Assembly: GCA_003342895.1 (NCBI GenBank) | Contig: PTFA01000405.1 | Coordinates: 376,224 to 440,223 of the forward strand | Reading direction: 5' to 3' | Source of the DNA: Casuarius casuarius | Taxonomy: Eukaryota; Chordata; Aves; Casuariiformes; Casuariidae | DNA length: 64,000 bases | Shown: piece after piece, positions 25,501-38,300 of the stretch | Position numbering within the stretch: position 1 is the stretch's first letter | Layout: every line of letters begins with the position of its first letter | Translations under genes and position numbers: made by a program | The notes under the pieces: model-generated | Told to the model about the DNA's origin: nothing | What the model saw: only the letters and a program-made list of their open reading frames with translations | Databases searched by the model: none

Positions 25501-27647
25501 TATATGGAATTTTTCAGTCATGTTTCTCATGTTTACTTTAAACAAGTCTGGAAAATGGCTGGCAGAACTCCATTGGCTCCAGCAGGGACAGGAGATTTCC
25601 TGACTCTCCTCCAAGGAGGATGGGCCTGAGCAGACCATGAACCCCATTAGCTCCCACCACAAGGACCTCTTCTCCACGGGAGATGGACTGTAGGGAGTAT
25701 GAAGGGCACCTAGCAGCAGCAAAGGCTGAATCCGCAGTCTCCCACACAGTGTATCTGTCCAGCCTCCCTGAGAAAAAACATGACGAGTGCTGTGGGGAAG
25801 CTAGATAGGTTTTAACTGAGATCAGCTCTCATAGAGACTGGCAGGCCACCATTAACATACATGTGCTGTTCTTGCTGCCAAGACTGAACATGAATTGTAG
25901 GTTATTTGGGGCATAAAGCAATTCTTAGCTGAAATTCTTTTAGCTGAAATTTTAAGCTACCTTTCCATGACCTGCTCTTTTCACCAAAACTGTCATATTG
26001 CCTAAAAATGTACACTGTACAGGCAAGAACCAAGCAGAAGCTTATACCAGAGTGATCTTTTTGCTTAGTATAGCTTGAGCAGTTCTCTGCGTGAGGCTGT
26101 AAAACAGAGGCAGACTGAGTATGGGCTGGCCTGCAGGAGACCTAAGCTTTTGTTTCTGTCTCAGCCATCAACAGAAGTTTGACCTTGAGATTACAGCTTC
26201 ACTGTGTCCATGCTCTTGGCACCAGAAGGACTTAGCACAGTAGGCCTGAAGAGCAGGAGGGAACTCTATGCACTGTTAAAAATTTCTAAACATTATTTTT
26301 TGCTAAAGACTCCAGAGCAATCTTACCTCATACAAGTAATCACAGAACTATAAAACCAAAAGCCCTCTTACAGTGCAGACATAAGACACAAGAGTAGAAA
26401 GCACAGTGTTCTCAATGCTTTTCCAAACAATAATAAAAAACATTATAATCTGGAGCTGCTAGAAAGAGTCCCTCTGAAAGCACACATTCACTTCAGTAAG
26501 GCTTTGCTTCTTATTTGAAAGGGTGAGCAAAGGTAAACCGTCCCCACAGTGCGGTAACAAGGCCTGAATGTTCCCATTTTGTCTGAGGTAATTATTTTTT
26601 CTGTTTTGCATTTTGGCTTAGACTAACTAATAGCTGATAGGTGTCCCAGTGCATCCTTCCCACTTCTTTTTTCTCTCACTCTTACACACAATCATTAATG
26701 AAATGCCTGTTAACAATCTCAAGGCAAATACAAAGCAAGCATAAGGCAATGCAGATCTTCAAGAGTTAGTATCTGACAAAAGGGAATAAGCCCAGAGAAC
26801 CACTTCTTTCATGTACTGAACAGGGAACTTCAGGCTGAAAAGTACAGCCTTTAATATAAGCTTTTTCTGTCTCACTGCAGAATTCCCTTCCAGTACCTCC
26901 CTCTGCCAAAATAGAGGTCTATTCATCTCAGCTGCATGAAGTCAAAGTGAGAAGAGCAGAGCATCACCAAAGTCTGGACCACCAGACCCTCAAGAAAAGG
27001 TGGGACACAGTGGGTAGCACAGTTGTATGTGAAGCTGGGACACTATTAAGCCCTACAGCATGACATCAGTCTTTAGAGCAAAACTAGGTGAGGCTAGGAC
27101 ACTATGAACAAGCAGAGGCCTCAGCTTCTTTTAGGCTAGTTGCATGCACTTTGCCTTTTTAGTAAGGTGATGGTATTAAGACTCGGGCTTGACGGTGAGT
27201 TTTGTTTCATTGCTTGGAGGAGGACTGTTCTTTTTTTTACATCTGGTTACTTGAGGTTTTTGCTTCTTCCATTTTATTGGAAAACAATATCTGGTGACAG
27301 TTGTACAACTACAGAGCTGTGTTGGGGCAACATCAGAGAGGGAACCGGGGAAAAAGCAGTCATGCTAGCTAAGTTTGATTTAGGTAAGTTTCTCTTATTG
27401 TTGACTTGCTATAAATTAGAATAGTGTCTTCAGTCTGAACTCTCGTACTGTTCACCAGGGTACCCATTCCCAGCAACAGAAAGGGGGGTCATTTTCCCCA
27501 AACCTGTTCCTATGCAATGGGAAAGCTAGAAGGCATTCATAGCCAGGGGCTGTTGACTTTGAAAGGATCCCTGCATAATGTCCAGGTGACCTGACCTCAG
27601 CCCAGACCAGAATCCCTCTGTCCCAAATCCCATCTTTCAACTTGTTA

Positions 27648-27700
27648 TACAAAATCACAAAGGCTTGGGCATGGTTGGAAGAGACCTCGTTTGATCCCAT
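27648..27700 (-). mobile_element. Probable CR1 3'-end remnant
   Basis: AAATCACAAAGGCTTGGGC is followed by GGTTGGAAGAGACCT and GATCCCATGACAAC. This resembles the reverse complement of a CR1 3' terminus, where GAATCACAGAATGG precedes GGTTGGAAGGGACCT. Only about 50 bases can be matched, so the assignment is tentative. A chance match to part of the motif remains possible. Confidence 0.42.
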
Positions 27701-28780
27701 GACAACTGTCTTCAGTAGCTGTCCTTATGAGATTAAATTGCCAGCCAAAAATTGCTAGTTCTGCATCTGTCTTCTCTTAGTTTGGCCCTGAAAAACTTCA
27801 CTGGTGCTTTGGACTCCAATAAAAACAAATTTGCACTGTGGAGCTGTGCTTCATATTACTCAACAGAAGCCCTTGAGCTGGGCTGATCTGTTTATAGTGT
27901 GCTTTCATGTGCATAAGATGCTTGAAGTTTCTAGCAGTAGGAAGACGACCCATTCTGCTGTACCAGAGCTCTGCCATGCAGCAAGACATTGCAGTCAGCT
28001 GGGATTTGGGTGAGTCTTGCAGAATAACTATTTTCCAAGATTTTTCCTTGTCTCCTGTTACTGTCTTAGGAGATGTTGTGCTGGCACCTATGCCAAAAGC
28101 TGAGACATTTTTTCCTCTTTATGCCTTAGAATTATTGCTAGTATTGTCCTAGTGAAATAACATCATTAGTTACCATTGGTCTAAATTAGCTCCTTAAAGG
28201 ATATTCCAGCAAAGCAAGTTTGTTAGCTGATCACATTCAGATGAGGCCACATACCTGCAACAAGGTAATAGGATACTGATTGTCCCAGGAGCTAGAACCA
28301 TTCAGGTAAATTACAGCCAACTTGGAGGGCCACCATGGCTCATGAGTCACTGTCCTGACTACAGGGACACTTTGCTCTAGATGACTTGAAATTTAAAATC
28401 CCAGCTACACCAAATACACATGGCTCTCAGATTTAATTAAGCAATGGGTTTGATCCCAATGTCGTAGCTCCATTTTCACACTGGAAGCAGGCAGCTCCTT
28501 GAAAAGCAATACTTAAAGCATTGAGTTTCACTGTTAAGAGACAAAAATCTAAGGTATGTTAGTTTATGTTGCAAGGAAGTTCGGCCAGACATCTAGACAT
28601 TTTGATGCAAGCAAGCACTCTTGTCCCAGAGAGTAGGGCCTGTGCAGAAGTTGAAACCAGGCTTCTCCATAGGCAATGTTCAAAGATCAAGTTCAAACTC
28701 CAGCGAGAAAGTAAACTTCACAATGATGGCAACTGAGGTTTGAAACTCCTTGGAAGGCAGAATGGAAATCTGTTAACAAG

Positions 28781-28806
28781 GTTTTTTGTTTGTTTGTTTG
28801 TTTTTT
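28781..28806. repeat. (GTTT)n simple repeat
   Basis: An initial GTTTTTT run is followed by three further GTTT units and a T6 run. It is an ordinary slippage-prone microsatellite. Confidence 0.85.
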
Positions 28807-31800
28807 CCCTCTCATGCAACTCACAGAGTTCATCACATAAGCCAGGAAGTTTTGGCCTGCTCAACACAAAAGAAGGCTGGAGGCTGGACATTTTGAAGAC
28901 ATGGTGTTTCTTTAAGGCACCTAAGTGTGAGCTGAGCTGAGCTTTGCTGTGCGGTTCAGGTGAGCCCCTAAGCTCACCCCTTCTGTGCCTTGGTGTAGCT
29001 TGCATATCAGGGTCTCCCACACCACCTTCTCCAGTAACTTTCCGGGATTAATTTCTAGGGTTAGTCATGAGTGTGTGTGGAAAACAGTAGAGCAAGTCTC
29101 TGTTGTACTACAGCATTTTGCTGCCCCTTTAATGTCTTTGCAGCCTCCTCCACAGTCATCATTGTTGTACCGCATTTTCCTCGTCTCTGAGTGAAATGAC
29201 CTAGCTTGCATGCCTGCTGGTGCTGCTTCATTGCCAGAAATAGCCTGGAACACCAGATTTTGGAGCTGTTTGATACCTCCTTCTCTGAGCCCTTGAGCAC
29301 TGGCTTTTACAGTTCACATTTTTCCCTGATGTTTTCAAAGTCAGACCTGGAGTTTCTAATCAGTATCTGGGTATCTTTGATCCAGAATATGTCACTGTGG
29401 TGTGAAGAAAGGAAAGAAAACCAGAAAGAGTGATATACCCTGAAAAACCAATGGAGGTTGCAGTATAGCTTGACCAGAGCTAATAAGCATGCTGTGATAG
29501 TGATCTAGACAAACATCATTGCATTTATGGCTCTAAATCACTTCATTTGCATGGCAGTGATGGGCTAGACTCCCTTGAGGGTATGTTAGGGATAATGTTA
29601 TAATTCTGGTCTCTGGGACTCATCTCTCTTGTGATATCTTTTGTCTGTAACATTTTGCTCCTTTGCATTTGGGAATCAAACATCCAGGAGCATCTATAGC
29701 TGTGATTTTAGTACCAGAAAACCTGAGCATTTACATCTCTATGTCTTTACAAAGAAAAGGGGACACCCAATCTTTCTGAAATGTGCTGATCAAGTAGAGG
29801 AAGCTCTTCCATCTTGATGCCATGCTCTGGTGCAGTCAGAGCTCCCCAGGTAAAACATAGTTGTTTAAGTGGGTGGAAATTCACATCCCTCCAGCTCTCC
29901 AGCTTGGCAGAGGCTGCCTGTGCAGGCTGCATTTTGACCTGCAGGACTAGGATTTGCTTTTTAATTGTACCAACAACATTACAAACTACATGACCCAGTA
30001 CACAATAGCTTATATTAAATGTATTTTAATTTGTTTCACTGGCATAGTCATGATTATGTGAATGTCTCTGAGTGTGGGAGATTCAGATGGGCTTACTGGG
30101 AGGAAGGGAGATAGCTCTGACCTGCTCAGAAGAGATGCCAAGAACCACAGGGAGAAGCAGGCAGAAAATTCAGCAGCATTGGTGGTCTTGAACTGTGCAG
30201 TTTTGGAAAGCAACTATGAGGCTTCAGAGGTGACTGAAAGCTTTGTAGGGAAAGCTTTGTATTTCTGGGTGTGAGAGCACTGTGCACAGATGAATGGAAG
30301 TGAAGGTTTGCCTGGACAGACATGGGGCAGGGAGAATTGGACACAAGCCTTGTCGTTGAGGTCCTATTTCTCCTAGCAGCTGCAGGTTTCCTATTTGAAA
30401 AGTCTAGGGTTTTTCCATTCATAAAAAAATTGGCTTTTGAGTTAAATAGTACCTCAGTCTTTCTGTAGAGCTCATTAGAAAAAGGGCTAGGTGCCTCTGT
30501 CTCTAGATTTTGGTCTGCACAAGGTGCCTTGGCAGCCCTCCCACTTTCACCCGTTTTGAAGGGAGCTGCTGTGACAGAGGAGGCAGCCTGAAATTTTCTT
30601 GTCACGCTTGCTTCTTGTACAGTGTCAGTCTCAGCAGTTGATTTCTGGCTCAAAGGGGTAGCTATAATCTCTTGTCTCACTTTCCTGGTAACTCAGATCA
30701 CAGTATTTCACTCAGCAAACCCTGCCCCATTGCCTACCATAGTTTCTATTTTTGTATCAGGCACAGCCACAGTCCAGTGTGGAATAGTCCAAAACAGCCC
30801 TGCCTGTGATGAGTGTCTACTATGGTCCACGTTCGTACACACGCGGGAAGGGGAGAGCATATGAGTTAGCGATGTTGCACAGGGTGCAATGGTAGTTCTT
30901 TCTGCTCCTGGTGTGCAGCAAAGGGCTTTGGCAGCGTGAAGGCTGATGAGCAGACAGTGACAGCATCCATTTGAACTAAGATTCAGTATTCTTACCCATT
31001 TCTAAGACCTGAGAATCAGAAACTGGATTCCTGATGTTTCTAAAGAATCACCTTGTAAATGGCAGAAGATAAAGGAAAATAAGATGAGAGACAAACTTTA
31101 GCAAACAATCAGCTTCAAATGTGCTGTCTGGAGGATTTGGCTTATTCTGTTAGCATGTATAAGCAAAAGCAAATGCCAGAGGCTCAGCCCAGGGTCCCTG
31201 CTGGCCCTGCATTATCTCAAGGGCGTAGCCCCGTGCAGACACTTTAGCCCACCCACAGAGCTCCCTGCTCTTGCTGCTCTCAGTCTCACTCAAGTTCATC
31301 TACATTTCAGCACAGATACATCTAAAGTCAAATGACCAGACAATTAGAGCTTTGGGGGATGAGACAGGAAAGTAAAGGATTGTATAAACAGGGAGATGGA
31401 GGACACAGATTTGCCACCTGACAGAAGCAATTCCCTAATACCTAATGGATCTACTAGACAAGCTGTGTACAGACTGCCACTTACGTTAAATGCTTTCTAA
31501 GCACCAAGGAGTTAAAAGGACACTTTCCAACCCTTTCTGTTTTGCAAAGCCTGCCCTACCCATGTAACAGTCACAAGGCAGTCTCCAGGGATGCAGCTCT
31601 GCATGTTGCAAGAGCGAAGGATGCCAGGCTGAGCTCCTCACCCTGGGCAATTCAAATCCTGATTTGGGAGTCATAGCATTTCCATATTCACAGCTCTGAG
31701 ATGCACAGAGATAGTGATAAACGTGACATAGACAAGGAGTTTGGGCCCTGGGATAAGTTTTTATCAACTGAGGACTGGTTAGTAAAGGAAATTTGTCAAA

Positions 31801-34800
31801 TGGCTGAGCTCACTTCCAATTCCAAATATGAATAGAGATTAAGGGACTGACAGTGTGGAAACAACCCAGAAAGACTGAAGATGCATTCAGGCCCATTTAA
31901 ATTAAACAAGACAGATGCAAGTTTGGAGGATGCTGTCTGAACAGAAGTTGTATCTCCTGCTTAGAAGGAAAGGCTTGGGGTATTTGGGGCAACAGCAACT
32001 GCTGGGACTTGATAGAAAAGTTTTCATTATCTTTTCTTCCAGGGAGGTCCACTCCCTAATGGGCTTCACATCTTGCTATTCTGGACCCAGACCTGTTCCT
32101 GCTCCATTTAGCAGGAAAATGTCTTACCTAGTCAGTTAACCCTGGTACTTGCTCTATTACCACTAAACACAGCAGCATACCTTACTGTGTAAAACTATGA
32201 TCTTTCTCTGATAAGGACACGGATAGCAACTGAATATTTCAATTTGAAGAGTGATTACAAAGTATTAGCTTGAAGATGAATACCAGGAAGTGTCATAGAC
32301 AGACTGCTAGTGAGACTGAGAAATCAGTGGAGGAGAGAATTTAAGGAATCAGGAGTCCAAGCATAGATGAGTATCTACATTTGAACCATTAGAAGTTGAA
32401 AGGGAGGGCAAAATCCAACTGCCAAGCTAAGCAGACAAGAGAGCTTTGCATCCTGGCTCAGGGTGAAGCTAAATAGCTGCTATCTTTTTTACATCAGGTG
32501 ATTCTTGAAGTCAAATCTGAGACTTATCTTGGGCAGTCTTTCAGCATTTTGTTTGCTTTTGGGAATTCATATAGTCTAAATTTAAGCTATTTTGGGTCTA
32601 ATGTCAAGTTGCATCTTTTGAAAATTTTTTTAGATTGAGGACAACTTTCAGAAGCTGCCACATTAGCCATTGTTCTATGGGTGTTAGCATAAAAATCTAT
32701 CTTTACATATGGAAAATTCATTCAGGCTGCTGCCACAGTTCAATTTATTGATGCTAATAAGGGTGAAATATATGCAGAGAACTAGGCACATAAGGGCTTC
32801 TATCCTTACTGATAGCCCAGTACATCCCAGTCCAGCAAAACATCAAGCCGTGACAAGCTGCAGGTGAATCACTACATTATTTTTGCTTTTGTTTCTAATC
32901 ATAATGTTCTGATAGGATCAGTCTGACCTTCCCTCTGCTGTTATGTAATGGGAGGCAGAGCTAATATATCATAGGACAGTCAAGCTCAGCCTACACAGAT
33001 TTCAGACACAGAGAGATAAATTGTCCAATGGTAGCAGGAGACACAGCTTGACAGGTTATAGACTACCTTACTGGCTCTGGAAGTTACCTTCCCAGGGGTA
33101 AAGTGTTGAATTGGCATCATTTGGTCTCCTCCTTGTTCTTGGCAAGCAGGTTTCTCTATTAATAGAATTAGAGGAGCATCAGTAGCTCACCAGGCTCACA
33201 AAGGCATTTTGAAGAGTCTTTCCTAATCCATTGATCTTCTGTTTTATCTGCCTAAATATAGTTGACATATTAAGGTACTGTTTTTGTTTGGAAAAGATTG
33301 CAAAGTTTGCTGAAGACCATGCACAATTTCCCCAACTTGTTCATAGAAAAGACTCCAGTTCTGTACTACTCAAATCCTTAGTTCTGCCAACAGTGAAACA
33401 GATTGATGCATTTCTCCGTCAAGGTGCAGACTGTGCCTGGTCTGAGCTAGCTATAACCCTAACAGTTTCCATTTCCATGACTCAGTGCAACTTCCACATC
33501 TCATCTAAACAGCTAAGCAGAGATTAGCCAACCAGTTACTTACGCTTTGTGTTATTTACTGCAGTGTAAATGCCCTTCAGGTGAGGAATTTTCACACCAA
33601 TGTGATTTTCAAGTGTCTCTTCACTCCATGCAGTGACCGGGCTCTTCTGGGAATATGTTTTCAGTATTAATCCACACCAGAAGAGGGGCTTTCCTGACAC
33701 AGTGTCTGGGTATGACCAGAGCAGCTTTCCCTGGAGGACAGTAAGAAACAACATCAAGATTAATTGGTCCCATAATTTATTCTTCCAGATTTCTAAGGCT
33801 AAAGCATAACAAAATCAAAGCAAGAAATACAGATATGAAATCTCTGTCCTCATCACCTTTCTTACTGCTTCAAATTGCAAGCCTATCTGGGCAGTAATGA
33901 ACATGGTAATTATATTTGGCCTTGATCTTTGTTCACACAAAAGCATAATTAACACCCCCATTGAAATGATGTAAGGGAGACTAAAAAGCTTTCATGTATT
34001 TGAAAGTTAGGCTCAGAAGAGAATATTCAGTTTGGGGAAGGTTTGAATAATTCGTCCCAAGCTGAAGAGGTCTGTTCTCCAAATGGATTTAGCACCTGTG
34101 CTCTGAGGATCAGCTTAGTAAATTCTGGAAAATGTGCACAGGGCTTGTTTTACATCATGCAAACTGAAATTATTCAACTTTAAATGGAAGTGAAAAACTG
34201 AGTTAATTATTTGTGCAGGGAGTACCCGCAGTGATAATTGAGGTAGTAATGCGTTGCTGATCTTTATTCAAATACAAGAGTTGCTACAAAGTGCCCTTTC
34301 TTTCTTGCAACATTTTAAGAGAGCAAATGCTTTTTCCCAGTTCTGTCTGTAGGGAGATACTGGGAAAATATTTCCATGAAACCAAAAGAAAACTTTGGTA
34401 TCTGACACCTATCTCTTTTTACCAGAAGTATTACTAAGATTTATTCATCAAAATCCCTTTAAATGCAGGATCCTAATCTTCTGTAGAATGCTTACCCCTG
34501 AACACATTTACTCACAAGGAAGGAGAGCAGACAAGCTCGCTCTTGAATTGGTGGCCATACAGTGGGCTCAATCAATTTTAGCAGTGTAGAACTACGCTAG
34601 AACCTAGCCAGGTTGTTTATGGATGAGAAAGAGAAACGATAGTACCTCTAATTGAGGCATCCAAGCAAGAACTTAAAAGTGTGTTAAAAATTCACCGAAG
34701 AATTAAGGGATTGTTTAACTAGCAATTGTCAGATGCCAGAATGCAAGCAGACAATATGATTGTTTTCCTTATTTAGCATATCACACTGCTTGTTGGACAA

Positions 34801-35795
34801 AGCAGAAGCTTTCAAATTCAGGAGAGAGTTAATAATGTATTCCCATTAAGATAAAAATATCACCTCTCCTTTGGGAACCAAGTCTTATACCCTACAGGGC
34901 GTCTCCTCCTCAGCCCTGCAGCTTTCTGGTAGGACTGCCCTCATTACGTAAGCAAGTGGTGTTTGTTTAATGTTAGCTGTGTGGTATGTCAAATGGCTTG
35001 CTGCTGTACTGCCAGTAATTTGTGAGGCCAAAAATCTCCATTGTCAAGAGAGTGGCTGAACTTGAACACACCAAGAAGAAATACACTGAAGAAATTCTCT
35101 GACCAGAGCTGTTTGTTTCCCTCATGGATACAGAGGATGCACCCCAACACTCAGTGCAACACATTGCTAAGCCTGAAGTTCTTGAGAAGTTGCTGCTTCA
35201 CAGGACAGTGTTTTATAGTCTAGGTACAGCCAGATACATTAGGAATTGCACAGGCAGTCAGTGCTTGCAGCTTTGTTTACCTTATACTCTTCCTGGTCTG
35301 CTAAGGGCAGGTTTGCAGGACATGCTCCACATTTCCCTATACATGTTGTGTCACTAGTGTTATCTCTTCTTACTGCACTAGTCCTCACTCTGCTCCCTCC
35401 TATGCCCACACAGCTGGAACACTGAAAAATGAGGCTACTCCTTCAACATATTGGCATGGTTCTCTGAAGTGCTTGCTCGGGTGTTACAAAAGCTAAGGGT
35501 ACCCTATTTCTGTTCACTCTGTAAAAAGACTGCTACTGGATACTACCTTTTCCAAAATCTTGGGAAGAGAGGGAACAGAAGGATGTTGTTCTGGAAAAAG
35601 AAAAGCTTGGTACTCCATGAAGCCCTCCAGAAACCCTCAGCTACATAGGTGTTGTACCCAACTCCCATTAACAGCTTGTGGGGACAAGCTACTTTCATAC
35701 TTCATGTCCTAACTGCTCTTAGGTCTCTTTCAGCACTTCTCATTTTTTAGAAACAAATTTCCCTCACTCTGCTTGGACAAGTTAAATATATTTGG

Positions 35796-35820
35796 ATAAG
35801 GTGTCTGACAGGCACCTTAT
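35796..35820. repeat. Small hairpin
   Basis: ATAAGGTG (35796-35803) and CACCTTAT (35813-35820) are exact inverted repeats around a 9-base loop. No T-run or transcript context is visible, so this is reported only as structure. Confidence 0.6.
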
Positions 35821-38094
35821 AGGTGGAACATAGGCAGGAGTATTTCTGTCTGCCATTCAACACTATTACCTCCTGGCAACTGCATCACATCACAATGTGT
35901 TGTAAATGTTGCAACCCCACAGTACAGGTGACAGCACCAAAAAAGAAGTAATATTTGGTCTGCAGATATTGCAGTTCTACAGAAAGGGCCAGAGAACTCT
36001 GCTCATGTGTGCATGCATCCCTTCTTTAACATGGTTTTCCAGTAAGAACCAATATATTCCACCATCTGCTATTCCTTCAGCCTTCCCTCCCCTGCACACA
36101 CAGGGGACTAAACACTGAAGCACTACTGACCCACTCAGAAATCAGCTTTGAGCTAGGAAAAGACCTTGTGTGGTATAGTTTTGGTTAATTGCATTAGATT
36201 AATTATCATTGCTTTGCATATGGAGTCTAAGCCTAGGATACCAATTGTTCACCTTATCGTGGACAAGAGGCATTTTACACACTGAAGGTAGGAAGCAAAC
36301 AAAGCTCAGATAAAAACACTGAACAGACATTACACTGTCAGCAGGACTCTAGTAAGTCCTTTCTGGGTATTTAAAATGTTATGTCCTCTGAAAGAGTCAT
36401 ATTTCAATAACCTACTTTGTATTCAGCTCATTTTATTTATTTATTTCTGCTATGATTCAGTATATCTATGCTGTATCAGAAGAGCTCTCTGCACCAAATA
36501 TCTCAAAGCAGTCACCAGTACTTCCAGAGATTTGGTTTTAATTGGCAATGTAGATGCTTTTATTTTTACCAGTTAACAGGTGGTCAATAATTTTTGTGAC
36601 AGACTGCTAAAATGTTCCCACACTTTTCAATGAAATTTCAAAATATTTTTTATAACTGCAGTGGATATCAGTTACAACAAATATTCAAGCTGATACTCCT
36701 GCAATACATCACACATTGTAGCCACCAAAGATGGTGATATTTACCTGAAGTTATGCTTTCGAAGGGAAGCATTCAAGTTCCCTTGAAAGCATTTATCTTC
36801 AAATACTTGAACCCTTGCTCAACAGTAGAAAATACTCTGCCGGTCACAGAGGTGAGTTATTCAGTTTCACTCCACAGTAAAGGAAATGCTAATTGCCTGG
36901 AGATAAGCCTCATCAGGCTTTGCCTAAGATGTGTATCTGGTATTTCCTCTTGATTTTGATTGCTAGAAGTGGACGTTGGCAGGAGAGATTGCTGCACTTC
37001 AGAGAGCACAGCTGCAGCATCTGGACCCCTGCACACCAGACGTTTGGTGTGACCGGCACTACCAAGAGTCACTCTTCCTTTGGGAAGGCAATGCTGGTGT
37101 TTGGATAAAGAGGAAGACCTCCCTGCCTCCTCTCATGGTGCAGCCCATCCCCAATATCCCCTCACAGGAGGCTGGCTGTGCCACAGCGCTGAAAGATGAT
37201 GAAGTGTAAGGTGAAGGGTTGGCTCAGACTTTGTGAAAACAGCGAGGTTGTGGGATCCTACTCTCCAAGCAAGCCTCATCAGCATTTCATGAGATACAGC
37301 TTCCAGCTCTGGAGCACACATGACAGCCAAGAGGAGTTTGCCTCACGATTTTAGCAGAAACTTTCCTGATATTAAACAGGAAATGTCTTCCCCTTGCCTG
37401 CATCTGGTCTTCAGACTGTAAGAATAAGCCTCTCCACCAAGCAGCCTGATACCTTTTCACCCAGACTTCAGATCTGCCTGCCTTCAAATCTTTTCTTCCC
37501 ATTTCAGATAACCCCGTTGCATAAATAATTCACAGCTTTCTAGTAAAGCCAGGATATTAGCAGGTTTCTAACAGACAGGGTGGCTATGAAGAGTCCCGAT
37601 TAGACTGATGATCTGGAAGTCTGAATGAGTTTGATGGATCTGAGAAGGTGTGGAAGGACGTACTGCGACATTTCTTCCTTCCCAGAGCTTGACCACTTAT
37701 TCAGAGCATCACTCCTGGTAGGTAAGAGAGCTGAACTGTTTTCCCACAGGCATGTTGCATAAGAAAAGAAAGGAGGACCCGAGTAGTTTGTCCAGAATTA
37801 AAGACTCCGTGAACAGTTGTTCAAACAAGCAATTTGGCAGTCTAGGTATTGGTCTTCTCTCAAGCACTGTACATTCATCCCATTTGAAAAGCTCTTTGCT
37901 GTCGCTTACTTTTAAACACATTTGGAGAGGTTTCAGAACTGCTCATTCTCTCTTTTCACCTAAGAACTTTCCTAACTCAAACTGCTAGTAACAAACTCGT
38001 ATTTTTAAACCAACTTGGAATGTAGACAAATCTTGTTAATAATGACAGAAGTTGTGTGGCTCCATAAAGAGTAAACCAGCCTGCACTGGTAAGT

Positions 38095-38300
38095 GTTTTG
38101 GACCCTGATTTTGGAGCAAGATGTATAGCATCAATAATTGCAGACTCCACACCATCAGATTCAGTTTTAGGAAACTGAAGTTAAGCACCTAATATATACC
38201 GATAGCCTTGAATTAAAATCCTCATTCCCTGAACTGCTGAGCACTTCTGTTTCCCATTTACTTTTGATTATCACTACTCCACAATTGCTGAGAAAAATAC
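38095..38300. repeat. Diverged ancient reptile/bird interspersed repeat
   Basis: Several phrases typical of an old amniote repeat occur in order: GACCCTGATTTTGGAGCAA, AGTTAAGCACCTAATAT, AACTGCTGAGCACTTCTG and CCATTTACTTTTGATT. Similar blocks (TTAAGCACCTAAAT, GCTGAGCACTT and CCCATTGACTTTTGA) are recalled as abundant in turtles and present at low density in birds. Boundaries are uncertain and the copy is heavily mutated. It was not aligned to any library. Confidence 0.4.

Larger units (their letters stand above)
9670..27645. other. Gene-free DNA with scattered ancient repeats
   Basis: No supportable coding exon was found. Sparse repeats are listed separately: palindromic elements at 10441-10572 and 15227-15303, GA repeats at 13011 and a T/C run at 22527. 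A CTCF-like core lies at 13653, a C-rich G4 motif at 11558 and a doubtful exon-like block at 18093-18207. The rest shows no recognisable element. Confidence 0.65.

Noticed and set aside
30126..30680. 184-codon open frame on the minus strand, rich in Ser, Thr, Pro and Asn
   Set aside because: It begins at GTG just after an in-frame TGA, has no recognisable domain or convincing splice sites, and its length is within chance expectation.
34239..34248. TGAGGTAGTA, identical to the first ten bases of let-7
   Set aside because: The following bases diverge from let-7 and no complementary arm for a precursor hairpin is present nearby.
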